Part shown: positions 24,196-33,630 of the stretch, piece by piece
Layout of the letters: every line of letters begins with the position of its first letter
Position numbering within the stretch: position 1 is the first letter of the stretch
Notes under the pieces: model-generated
The model's input: the letters and a program-made list of their open reading frames with translations, nothing else
What the model was told of the DNA's origin: nothing
The model's database searches: none
Program-made: the position numbers and the translations under genes
NCBI GenBank assembly: GCA_030544235.1
Contig: CM060463.1
Span: forward strand, 31,579,920-31,643,919
DNA length: 64,000 nt
Source: Lepturacanthus savala
Taxonomy: Eukaryota > Chordata > Actinopteri > Scombriformes > Trichiuridae
Direction of reading: 5' to 3'

Positions 24196-25026
24196 GTGTC
24201 ACACGGATCTCAGATCCGTGTGTTTCAATTCCATGGAATCGTTTTGCAGTTTATCTAACGGCTCTTTTATCGATTCCAATCAGCACGAATCAGCACGAAT
24301 CTACGTCACGTAACTTTAACTTTAAGTTACGCACGCTCGATTCCAGCAAGCACGACTAATTACGTGATGACGTTCCGCCGATTTAGTACGTCGTAAATAA
24401 CAATGGCGCCCACCAGATTCAAAAGCTCCAAAAGTTTGGCTTCACTTTATGAAAAAAGGATGGCAACAGACGAGTTGCAGTCATTGCAAAATGGACACAA
24501 CAGCGTTGGGAGGGAACACGACAAATATGCACACAATAGGGAATAATGGAGTTAATGGAGTGTCGTGTTTTTGACGCTTCGGAGTGATACATCTCAACCC
24601 AGCAGCAGCTGCAGTAGCCAAGCTATCACCTCTACGGTTATGTATGCTTCCTGAAAAAGAAGACATGGTTATTTTTCTGCATAAGAATTGTTAATTCTTC
24701 ATTGTATTTTCCAATTGCACTATGCACTGTTCTGTCGTATTTGACAGTATTTATCTTTCTTTATAGTTATTTTGAGTGCATAGTCAGTAGAATGTTACAC
24801 ATTCTTGTGTATTTTTACAGTTACATATTGCTACAGTTACAGGCTATGGGGCTCTTTTGACCTCGCTGTTGAGTTTGTAAGGTCGTGACTTCCAAGTAAA
24901 CTTTATCCCAATCAAACTCATTTTTTCCGAAACTAGAATCGATACGAGAATGGATAAAGAATCGTATGATCAAGCAGTATCAATCATGGAATCAGAATCG
25001 TACAAATGTTATCAATTTCATCCCTA
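24196..25026 (+). mobile_element. Inner hAT-like fragment with BED finger, nested
   Basis: This is a repeat inside the outer hAT element. A start codon at 24403 opens MAPTRFKSSK. After frame changes the translation gives VWLHF and then CSHCKMDTTALGGNTTNMHT, the first half of a BED zinc finger (Trp, Phe, C-x2-C and the GGNTTNMH motif), which hAT transposases use to bind DNA. The catalytic region is absent. The right end, 24796-25026, is shared with 20665-20890 and ends TTTCATCCCTA. The left limit is uncertain. An 11-base palindrome at 24200-24222 may mark it. Confidence 0.7.
24200..24222. repeat. Perfect 11-base inverted repeat with 1-base loop
   Basis: CACACGGATCT, then C, then AGATCCGTGTG. 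It lies at the probable left border of the inner repeat. Confidence 0.9.
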
Positions 25027-26118
25027 CTCACCAAGCCAAAGTAAAAAAGAAATGCAGTTATTTTAAGATAGAATGACTGTTGGAGCATGTGCAAATTGAA
25101 GAACAAGCGTTTTTTGATTGGGTCAGGGTTTTTCTTTTTCGAGTAAAAAAGGTCTACTTTGCAAAAAAAATAAAGCATGCATATCTGATGTTACTCACAA
25201 TGGTCCTCAGTTTGCTCAGGGAGCTTGTGTGTATGCCTAGATACATGGAAAATTAGAGGGAACATTGCCTGAAAGTGATAAAAAAAAGTTTTCATGTTTC
25301 TTTTAAAAGAGAGTTAAATTTAAAGTTTTTTTTATATATTTGATTATTTGATGTATTATTTAATTAATAGTTTAATTGCAGTATAAAACTCGCTAGGTAG
25401 GGTACCGCTACTGCTCGCTAAAGGGCAGATTTACTGAACAGATATGGATTGTATAGTGACAGGGCCATCTTTTTCACAGAAAAGCAGAAAAAAAACTGAG
25501 TGACATATGTGAAACATGTAGAGTTAACCATGCACTAAAAAATTAAATCAACTTCACACGCACACGTACACACAAGCGCACACATACACACATAAAGTTA
25601 CTGTAATTCCCCTGAGAGAATCCCTCCTATATGTTATATCTGAAAAGTCTGTTTATTTTATGACATGCTGTGCCAAAACAAGTATGCATTTAACATTAAA
25701 TCTGAAGGTACTCAAGGGATGTCACCCTTTTTTTTAATATCAATTTGAACCTACTTTTCAATTACAGACACATTAGCATGAGAAATACTACTCTGAATAC
25801 TGATTTAAATTGTATATAAAACTATTTTCAATTTGTCCTCATTTTGGATTTAAACTTTAACACTCTTAGTTTTGTTATAGCTGGGGGAACAGCATCTGCA
25901 TCCTGGTTGATCTCCACACACCTTTTATTATTTCTGTATAATCCCTTTTTCATCTCAGTAAATCATATTTACCCAGTCAGAGGGATAAACCCTGAAGGAT
26001 TATAATATCTCCACTGTATAATATATGGAATAGATAGAGTTCAGAATGCATCTTCATAAATAAGATGTGAAAAGAAGATGACATACTCTATATGTAAGAA
26101 CTTTGATGTTTTCTCATA

Positions 26119-26175
26119 ATTTCCCCCGGGGATCAATAAAGTTTTATCCTCCTTCTTTTATCTTTTATCTTGTTC
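26119..26175 (+). repeat. LINE-type 3' tail fragment
   Basis: 'cataatttcccccggggatc' is followed by 'aataaagttttatcc' and TTTTATC repeats. I recognise the 'ggggatcaataaagt' plus short tandem tail as a frequent 3' end of fish retroposons. Only the tail is visible. Confidence 0.5.
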
Positions 26176-26509
26176 ATAATGCACTCTGACAGATCTTATA
26201 AATTTTCTTCAGTCTCTTCTGTCATTTATCTTAAGATTTAGAATTGCCAAAACTTGTCAGCACAAGTAAAATTGATTGTTCATGTACTCCACTTGATTTC
26301 AATATATTTTATTATATCATTACAGTTGCAATACAGTGGAAATTCCAGTTTTCTATTGTAACATGAATACAGTGTGATGCATATACAATGTAGATTACAA
26401 CGGGTGCGCCCAACAGCAATTCTCACTTTGTACACATTCTTTTATTGGAATGAAATAGTCAAACTGACAGTCAGTAAAGTAGTTTACTTCAATATCATTC
26501 TATCCCAAC

Positions 26510-26830
26510 TTCATTTTTCCATTACCTGTCTCTTCGTATTTATCTTATTTATCTTTCCTACTCTTATTTCCTTCTACTTCCCACTGTTTTTTCTCTCTAT
26601 CCATCTTTTCTACCAATATCCTCCCTACCCACCCTGCTTATTTTACCTACAGCCGTTCATCTATCTTACCTCATCCTTCCTGCTGTTTTTCCTCTTCTTC
26701 TACACATTAACATTGTTTCCCATCCCTCTTCTTTTATGGTCTTTTCTACACCTACGCCTACACTGTCATTTCAATCCTCTGTCTGCTTTGCTAAACTTGA
26801 CTCCTTGTTTTTATCCCTCCACCTACTCCA
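26510..26830 (+). promoter_or_regulatory. Long polypyrimidine-rich stretch before an exon
   Basis: About 300 bases of + strand sequence are strongly C/T-rich (TTTCTACC, CTTCCTGCTG, TTCCTCTTCTTC and similar) and lead straight to the acceptor at 26838. Such tracts bind U2AF and can bind PTB-type splicing regulators. The role here is inferred from position and composition only. It also creates a long Leu/Phe/Pro-rich ORF that is not a gene. Confidence 0.5.
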
Positions 26831-26838
26831 TATGGCAG

Positions 26839-27020
26839 AGATGTACCAGTTTTCGGTGTCAGAGGGGGCGGCTGTCGGGACACCAGTTGGATGTGTTATT
26901 GCAACAGATGCAGACATGGGCGAGAACACAGACATGAGCTACCTGATCACAGAGGGAGGGGATCTCTTCAGGGTCTCTACGGATGTACACACGCAAGAAG
27001 CTGTTGTCTCCATCAAAAAG
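26839..27020 (+). CDS. cdh22: Cadherin-22 exon: first half of EC3 (182 bases)
   Basis: The acceptor is ATGGCAG before 26839 and the donor is GTGAGG at 27021. The exon completes Lys (A from the previous exon plus AG) and gives 60 full codons, ending in phase 0. The peptide starts MYQFSVSEGAAVGTPVG and continues ATDADMGENTDMSYLI, with the DAD calcium motif of EC3. It then reads DLFRVSTDVHTQEAVVSIKK. MYQFS, GENTDM and TQEA are shared with cadherin-22 in my memory. Upstream in-frame sequence is open as far as a chance Met at 26736, but the perfect acceptor and the phase match to 21688 fix the start at 26839. Confidence 0.94.
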
Positions 27021-27953
27021 GTGAGGTTCAGTTAAATCAATGCTGTGCTATAATTGATGTTGTCTGATAAGCACATCTTGATTTTTAACAGAATCATAGG
27101 TGATACATTATTCATTTTAAAATTAAACAAAAAAATACCTACTTTTTATTGGAAACAAAAACATAATATTGCATGCACTTATTAGAATTTTTTTCTCTAG
27201 AAACCAACAAGTGACCTCTTGTCAAAATCATCCTGATTACATGAGTTTACATACCTATACCTATAGTTGATAGCTATAAAACCCATCATCTATCTCTTGC
27301 GAAACATTAGTGGCAGCTCCAGAAGCAACCAACGCTAACGTTAATGGTAATAAGTAAGTACAGTAATAAGTGAAAAGATTGCAGAATAGACTAGATAACA
27401 ACAATGAAACAAAAACAAGAAAATGTATATTTTCTCACTGAGCTTGATTCCTCAACTTACTCAGGATCAAGTTATCCTGGCTACTAAAAGCATTTGCAAC
27501 AGAAAGTAGGCAGAGCACTGATGATATGAGCAAACAAAAATGTGATTGTAGCTTAGTTAAAAGATGGTTTTAACTAGGCCACTGTTGGTTGGCGTTCAAC
27601 AAAAAAAAACATTATTGCTGCAGGTTTTCTCCGGCAGCTTCATTTTTCTCTTCACTGTACTGAATAGTTCTTAGGTCCCATTCTGACAGAGAAACTCAAT
27701 GCGCAATGAAGAAGAGGGGAAAAGAGATGACGGTCTTTGATGATTGATGAATGTCAGTTGTTCACCGGTGTTTGACAGTCGCTGTCAATGCATGACTGTT
27801 ATGTCAATTATACAGGATAATTCAAGGATGTTTTGGCTCAGTGCTGCTGCTGATGACTTGAATCTATTTTACAAGTCTTTGCTCATCCATCGGTATAGGT
27901 TGCAATACATTTTCTTTTAAAATCCTGTTTCTCATTTTTTTTTTTTTTTTTAG
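27021..27953 (+). other. cdh22: cdh22 intron, 933 bases (shortest)
   Basis: A phase 0 intron within EC3. It ends in a T16 polypyrimidine run and TAG. I see no repeats or other features in it. Confidence 0.9.
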
Positions 27954-28210
27954 CCACTGGACTTTGAGAGCAGACGCTCACATAATGTCGTGCTGGAGGC
28001 AGTGAATAAGCATGTGGACCCTCGTTTTGTGGACCTGGGCACTTTCAAAGACCAGACTATCGTCCGTGTCAGTGTGTCGGATGTTGATGAGCCTCCACTC
28101 TTTCAACCACCAGAAGGAGCTGTAATGGAAGTACAGGAGGATGCCAAAGTAGGAGCGCTGGTTGGTGTCGTCACTGCTAGGGATCCAGATGTGAAGAATA
28201 AACCTGTCAG
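27954..28210 (+). CDS. cdh22: Cadherin-22 exon: end of EC3 and start of EC4 (257 bases)
   Basis: The acceptor is a T-run plus TAG before 27954 and the donor is GTAAAA at 28211. It begins in phase 0 with PLDFESRRSHNVVLEAVNK, where LDFE stands at the usual LDRE site, as is normal for EC3 of type II cadherins. Next comes VDPRFVDLGTFKDQTIVRV, then the EC3-EC4 linker DVDEPPLF, a type II variant of DxNDNxP. EC4 then opens with VMEVQEDAKVGALVGVV and ARDPDVKNKPV. LGTF-DQ-IVRV and VQEDA-VG-LVGVVTARDPD are strongly like cadherin-22. The exon ends two bases into an Arg codon. It is slightly longer than the 254 bases I recall as usual for this exon, consistent with one extra codon near FQPPEG. Confidence 0.95.
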
Positions 28211-28810
28211 GTAAAAAATACATTGACCAGAATGACTATTTATCAGACCTAAGGCTTGTTCTCTAATTGAGGTTAGAAACAATGGTCATAGTTGGCCTTT
28301 ACTTCTTGATTTAAACGCCAATGAGGTCAATACTCCAAACTGAAATTAGTTTGTCACTGCATTAACATTATCACATTACATGGACAACAATACACTTCAT
28401 AGAACACAATTGATAGACCAAAAGTAACTAATTACCAAAATGTGATGAGATAAAAGCTTTACACAAGAGTTAGAAATATGATCCAAATAACTACATTATA
28501 CAGAGGAGCATTTGCGGTAATTACATTTTTCCCTAAATTAGAATATGTTTGTCTCTATTAATAAATTATATCTAATTAACTGTAACTGTCTTTTTTAGTG
28601 GGATAGTTCAAAATTTTGGACATCTCTACATGCCTCCCATGCCACGATGGCATGTGTCGGAATCAGAGAGAACATAATTTCATTGCAGGATTTTCAATAT
28701 AATGGAAGTGCACAGGGCAGATTTTAGTAGCACAATGAGAAGCCCATGGTTTAATCTTACTTGTTGTCAATATGTGTTGCCTGCTATTTACTTATTTGAC
28801 TTGCTAATCG

Positions 28811-29128
28811 TGTGACACAGTGGCGCAGTTCAAGACCTTGGGTCCTGGGTCTGGGACCTTTCTGTGTGAAGTTTGCATGTTCTCCCCGTGTCTGCGTGGG
28901 TTTTCACCGGGTACTCCGGCTTCCTGCCACAGTCCAAAAACATGCTGAGGTTAATTGGCAACTCTAAATTGCCCGTAGGTGTGAGTGTGTGAGTGAATGG
29001 TGTGTGTGCCCCATGATTGGCTGGCGACCATCTGGGGTGTATCCCTGCCTCTCGCCATAACGCACTGGGATAGGCTCCAGCAGACCCCTGCGACCCTAAT
29101 GAGGAATAAGCAGGTATAGAAAATTACT
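28811..29128 (+). mobile_element. tRNA-derived core SINE, copy 5, with 13-base target duplication
   Basis: It is flanked by GACTTGCTAATCG at both 28798-28810 and 29129-29141, an exact duplication. The head TGTGACACAGTGGCGCAG runs directly into TTCAAGACC, so the segment between the A and B boxes has been lost. The core TTTGCATGTTCTCCCC and the tail GAAAATTACTGAC are present. The exact duplication suggests a fairly young insertion whose source, or the copy itself, lost part of the promoter. Confidence 0.9.
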
Positions 29129-29280
29129 GACTTGCTAATCGCATATTGGATTTTATAACTCTGTAAGCGTTAACTTTTAATGAACTTCTTCCTTTTAATG
29201 AACTTCTTCCTCTACAAATTGAAACTAAAATAAAATGTTATAAAAGTTAAAATATATAGAAAAAAAAGTTATACATATAG

Positions 29281-29697
29281 TTATAGTGCAAACAATATGT
29301 GCAAAACAAAAAGTTCTTCTCTGTCAGCAGGCGCAGTTGTTGATTTGAGTACCGAGCTGTGGTAGTGCTGTAAATGTCTCTGCATTGTGCTTGTATTCGC
29401 TGCGCTGTACGGCATTGTTTGCATACAGTGTCTGCATATTGTCCGTGTCTTATCAGTCACTCTCTTACCATTTATCATTTCTGCTGGGAACCCAAAATGC
29501 TGCCAAACAAACGATTTAAAAGCGGCGGGGGCGTCGTCAATAGTAATACCTGTGTTTTCCGTCATTCTGGCTGCTTGCTGGATAACTCTCGCGAGACAGA
29601 ATTTTACACCCCTACTTCCATTATATTGAAAGTCCAGACAGCGGGAAATTGCTTCAAAGCTCAATACTGGAGGGATCAGTAAAATTGTGGTCTCCAT
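29281..29697 (-). pseudogene. BED zinc finger N-terminus of a hAT transposase
   Basis: A 138-codon frame is open on the - strand. The likely real start is Met 45 (29565), MTENTGITIDDAPAAFKS. Residues 60-115 form a BED finger: FKSFVWQHFGF with the conserved aromatic residues, then C88-x2-C91 (ICRHC), ANTSTMQRHL and H108 with H113. BED fingers of this kind bind the ends of hAT elements. The frame stops soon after the finger in AT-rich, non-coding-like sequence, and no catalytic core follows. This is probably an internally deleted element or relic, although the finger itself shows no damage. It lies just beside the SINE at 28811. Confidence 0.75.
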
Positions 29698-30469
29698 GCT
29701 TTAGATACATGCCACAAATGTGGCAAATGAGGCTAAATATCCAAAATACAGAACTATGCTTTTAAAGAAATCAATAACTCAATAAAAATCCTAAACATAA
29801 ATGACAATGTCACAAATTCTAATATTCTCAATGATAAAAAAAAGGTAGATAATGTCAGAGACTTGGACAGGGCACTAACACACTGCAACATACTGTATAT
29901 AATGTCCACTGCAGTAACCTTCATCTACTGTATATTGTTTTACTGCTGTAGAAACATCTTTATTGAAACAAAATTTGTACTGTGAAAAATCAAAGTTTAG
30001 TGTCCCAATATTTCTCTAGCCATGATACATGGGTAACTCATGTGTTTAAGAACAAAAACCTTCTTCCTTGTTCTTTTAACAATTTCTCTTCAAGATGGAA
30101 TGAAATCCCAAGAAAACTTAACCGTAGGACTCGTATAATGTTACAGTTTATCTTTCTTTCTCTCTCTTTTAGATCACATTGTGATAAAAACAATATCATC
30201 TGGTAATCTTCTCTACCAAGGCCTGTGGTTTATATGTCCCCAGAAGAGCAATTGCAGTGTGAGAGGGGAATGTAGATAAGGGCTAAGACAGTCTCAGTGA
30301 CAGAGTATACACCAACACATGCAGGGCCGGTGCAAATTACCTCAATTAAAAATGTATGAGGCTCAGAGTTCCAGGTGTAATAAACTACAACACAATGACA
30401 GCGCTGTCGTTCACCAGTGTCTTGGCAGCCCAGAGCCAAAAGTGTGTTTTGTTTGTGCGCGTGCATGCG

Positions 30470-30470
<1 letters not shown>

Positions 30471-30502
<32 letters not shown>
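30471..30502. repeat. (TG)n microsatellite
   Basis: A TG dinucleotide run of 32 bases, preceded by a GTGCGCGTGCATGCGC alternating purine-pyrimidine stretch that could adopt Z-DNA. Confidence 0.95.
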
Positions 30503-30506
<4 letters not shown>

Positions 30507-31180
30507 CCTGTCTTTGAGTAAGTGAATGGGTGAGTATAGGAGGAGAGATGTTGGCCAGAAGCCACCTACTGGGCAAAGTTATGCCTCTGGCAACACACCC
30601 TTTTTACACTGCATAATCATATACTCTGAGTGATGAGGTTTTAGTGTGAAAATATCCATGCACTGTTTTTTAAAACAGTAAAAACAAGCTGCAAATGGAA
30701 CTACTCGTCATACTATTATATATTACTTAAACAAAGAAATCTGACATACAAGGATTTGACCATGGAAATCAAACAGCTGGCAGACAGATGCACTTGTCAA
30801 AGTGATGCTTTTGGATGCAGAACAAACACGAAAAAGAGATTATTGTCAAATTTTAAGGACATAAATACTACTTAGTGGAATGCTTATGTATGCGGAAGCC
30901 ACATTTTGTATTTTTGTGGTGCAGACACATTGTGTTTTAAAGAATTAGAGTTTTATTCTGATGGGTAAGGGACTCTTATGTGCAAAAGCATTGTTAAGGG
31001 ACTCAAATATGGTGATAATGACATCCCACTCCTACTCCACAAAACCCATCCTGTAGTGGAAACCAATGAGTCTATTTTTTTTCTGTCATAGAAAGAAGGT
31101 GGAAAGGAAATAAAACGTAAAATGAGAAAATGTTAAAAATCTGAAATTCGGCAAAGGAGAGAGAAATAACATAGCTTATA

Positions 31181-31289
31181 ATATGTGAATGTCTGAATTG
31201 TGCGTTATTAAAGACATAAGGTATTGTGTCTTTAATAAAGACATAACGTACTAGGTCTTTAATAACTCACAATTCAGACGTTTACATGT
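31181..31289. repeat. Foldback repeat, about 109 bases
   Basis: The outer arms pair: ATATGTGAATGTCTGAATTG at the left against the reverse complement of CAATTCAGACGTTTACATGT at the right. The pairing continues inwards with GTTATTAAAGAC against GTCTTTAATAAC. The centre holds extra copies of TCTTTAATA / TATTAAAGA. No ORF is present. It looks like a small palindromic MITE. Confidence 0.75.
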
Positions 31290-32432
31290 TTTTCAACAGA
31301 TGTTAAAGGTAAAAATGCTGAATAAAGCAGCTTTACATTAACAATCTGTTAGCTAGCTCGGCTAGTTGCTCTGATAACTGTATTGCACATGTATTGATTA
31401 AAATCCTTTATCTGGTTAAACATAGTTTAAAAAAAAAAACAACAACCAAGATGTACTGAAGTGTGTTGTAAAAAAGTCACTAAAAAGTGGATTAAAAGTC
31501 AATTCATGATGGTTTTGAATGGAAATCCACAACATTACATATGCGCACAGTAAACATGAGTGCAAAGTGATATCGCCAGGCTGCCATATCACATAGTAAG
31601 CATGAAATCAAAATTTAAAATGTACATCCAAAAAATTCCCAAATTGTTGAAATTAGGCATAAAGTTATTACATAACTGAACACAACATTTAACACAGGTT
31701 TATTAGATGCATTCAGATGAGCCAATTGTATATGTAATGTTTATGATTAATGCATGCTCTGTCATTAATGTTTTTACATGCTTTGACAAGTCAACATGTC
31801 TGGTGTGAAAAGGGTCTTCTAGTGTTGTCAATGTCATCTGTGCTAATATAAGATGCAAAAGAGATGTTCACTGACAGACACATGAATGCATGAACTGTAC
31901 CGATCGGTTATTTTGAAGGCATTTAATCCATATTAGTGAATGACTATTAAACAATAAAATAAATAATTGACGTTCTGTGGCTACTAATCACAGTTGTTTT
32001 TTTGTTTTGTTTTTAATTATTATTATTAGTATTATTGACATTCAAGGACATTGATTAACCTGTCAAAATTTGTCCTGATAAGGGGGCAGCATTTAGTTTC
32101 ATTCTTATATCACACAAGGTCACACACCAGGTTTAAGTACATAATATTTGTGGTTGTAGAGATATTCCATATGTGTTCTTCATTTATAGCAGAAAAACTG
32201 AAAAAAGGCTTAAGTGGTTAAATAATAATGCTCTAGAATTATTGAAATACACTACAAATATGAATCAGAAAATCGTCTGCACCCACATAGATTTATAATT
32301 TGGATTCCCACTCCCACCCACATATGCAATATTTTGTCCCACTTCCGTCCACTCATACATCGGATAGGGAAGTGTGTGCATTCTTTCTCATGAAAGGTCT
32401 CTGTTATTGGCTTGGAAAAAGAACAATGGGCC

Positions 32433-32853
32433 TCAGTAACTGACAGCAGACTGCTGTGAATGCTCTCTGCCGTTAACTTGAGCCTGTTTCAACCTGGCTC
32501 TGCCACCTGCACTCCGTGCCACCAAGTACTGTGACTGGAGCTTGCCCCCTTCTCGGGAGGATGGCAAGGTGCGAGAGATCCATGCTGCAGGTGGGGGACG
32601 TTCAATAATTGGTGTAGTGGAATGCCCCCACATTCACCACCATGGACCTGCTGGGGTCCCTGTTGGCTGTGTTCCCCAACTGCCCCCAGCTGCAGGTGGA
32701 GGTCGGTCTGAGAGGGACAGAATTTTCAGTCCCCTCCTCCACCTGCATTGTGCAGTCCCACTACCGCCCATAACTGCAATGAGCTTTCAAAATGTGTCCT
32801 GCGCCACACTGTTTTGCGTTGTGTTCTGCGGGAGTGCAGGGCTCTACTTTTAG
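32433..32853. other. GC-richer island of unknown origin
   Basis: This is a local rise in GC content and CCCC/GGGG runs within AT-rich surroundings, with open frames on both strands but no start context or splice support. On the + strand one frame gives SIIGVVECPHIHHHGPA, which loosely recalls the IIGVVDGTHI-type segment of Harbinger nucleases. The match is short and the neighbours do not fit. It may be an old transposon or processed gene fragment. I do not assign a function. Confidence 0.35.
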
Positions 32854-33493
32854 GTGTAAATGTGTGAAACTGTGTGAAGGTGATTAGGTTGCTTGCTCTC
32901 AGTGAACCTCGCATGAATAAATAAAGGTTATAAACAAAAACAAAAATGTTGGCTGGCATGTTTGTCAGAGAGGTCTTAAAGCTGATAATGCCCATGGTAG
33001 TTAACTATGGTTTATGTGAGTATAAACCAGCTGTGTGTGTGCAGGGGGGTGAGGGAGGAACAAAGAAACCTTTCAGCAGATTTCTATTGACTCACCATTC
33101 TTTAGAGAGCACCAAGTACCCTAGCAAAGGAAACATGCATTTGTTTATTTCTAGAGTGCACAATGAAAATTTAATGTTGATTTTCTTTGCATAGGCAAAA
33201 AAACACTATATGGAGACTTGCAGCGCTATCAGGGTCACAGGACTTGTGAGAAGTCTCCAGTATATGCTGTCAAAATATAATTACTCGACACTGGGCTTTT
33301 CTCCTTTAGGTATTATTGTAGTTATAGTAAATCTCCAAGTCTTGGTTACACACTAAAGAAAAATATGCAAGGCTTTAAAAACTGAAATTCTTCTTTACTG
33401 ATTGAATCTCTGGAGTTACCCATTGTCTCTCTCTTTGTGCTCACTAATTGTCTCTCTCGACATCTGTCTTATGTTTTATTCTTTTGGATACAG

Positions 33494-33630
33494 ATTCTCC
33501 ATCGATTGGAGCACAAACGAGGAGATGATCTTCAATATTGATCCTGATTCAGGTGCCATCACACTGGGTAAAATTTTGGACCGGGAGACGGCAGGCTGGC
33601 ACAATATCACTGTGACAGCTGTAGAAGCAG
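33494..33630 (+). CDS. cdh22: Cadherin-22 exon: middle of EC4 (137 bases)
   Basis: The acceptor is GATACAG before 33494 and the donor is GTACAT at 33631. One base completes Arg, 45 codons follow, and the last base opens an Asp codon. The peptide is FSIDWSTNEEMIFNIDPDSG, then AITLGKILDRETAGWHNITV and TAVEA. LDRE is the central calcium element of EC4, and NIT is an N-glycosylation sequon in a place conserved among type II cadherins. LDRETAGWHNITV matches cadherin-22 as I recall it. A Trp stands where most type II cadherins have Arg (SIDR). 137 bases is the family length. Confidence 0.95.

Larger units (their letters stand above)
23853..25267. mobile_element. hAT element with exact 8-base target duplication
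   Basis: The element starts CAATGTTCCCTATAA and ends with the reverse complement of CAATGTTCCCTCTAA, so the terminal inverted repeats match at 14 of 15 bases. It is flanked on both sides by CCTGAAAG (23845-23852 and 25268-25275). Eight-base duplications with short inverted ends are the mark of hAT transposition. The 1415-base length is too short for a full hAT transposase, and no ORF for its own enzyme is seen. A second repeat with a BED zinc finger fills much of the right half (about 24196-25026), so this is a non-autonomous or gutted copy with a later insert. Confidence 0.88.
21689..26838 (+). other. cdh22: cdh22 intron, 5150 bases
   Basis: It splits a Lys codon (A in the exon before, AG in the next). 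It contains a SINE on the - strand (22126-22435), the nested hAT complex (23853-25267), a short 'ggggatcaataaagttttatc' tail near 26128, and a 300-base pyrimidine-rich stretch just before the next exon. I see no gene in 22440-23840 or 25280-26100. Confidence 0.85.
28211..33493 (+). other. cdh22: cdh22 intron, 5283 bases
   Basis: It splits an Arg codon (AG, then A). It contains a SINE with a 13-base target duplication (28811-29128), a BED-finger transposase fragment on the - strand, a (TG)n tract, a foldback repeat at 31181-31289 and a GC-richer island at 32433-32853. I see nothing convincing in 29700-30220 or 31300-32400. Confidence 0.85.

Noticed and set aside
26374..26937. 187-codon + strand frame rich in Leu, Phe and Pro
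   Set aside because: It comes from the pyrimidine-rich tract before the EC3 exon and runs out of frame with the cadherin peptide.
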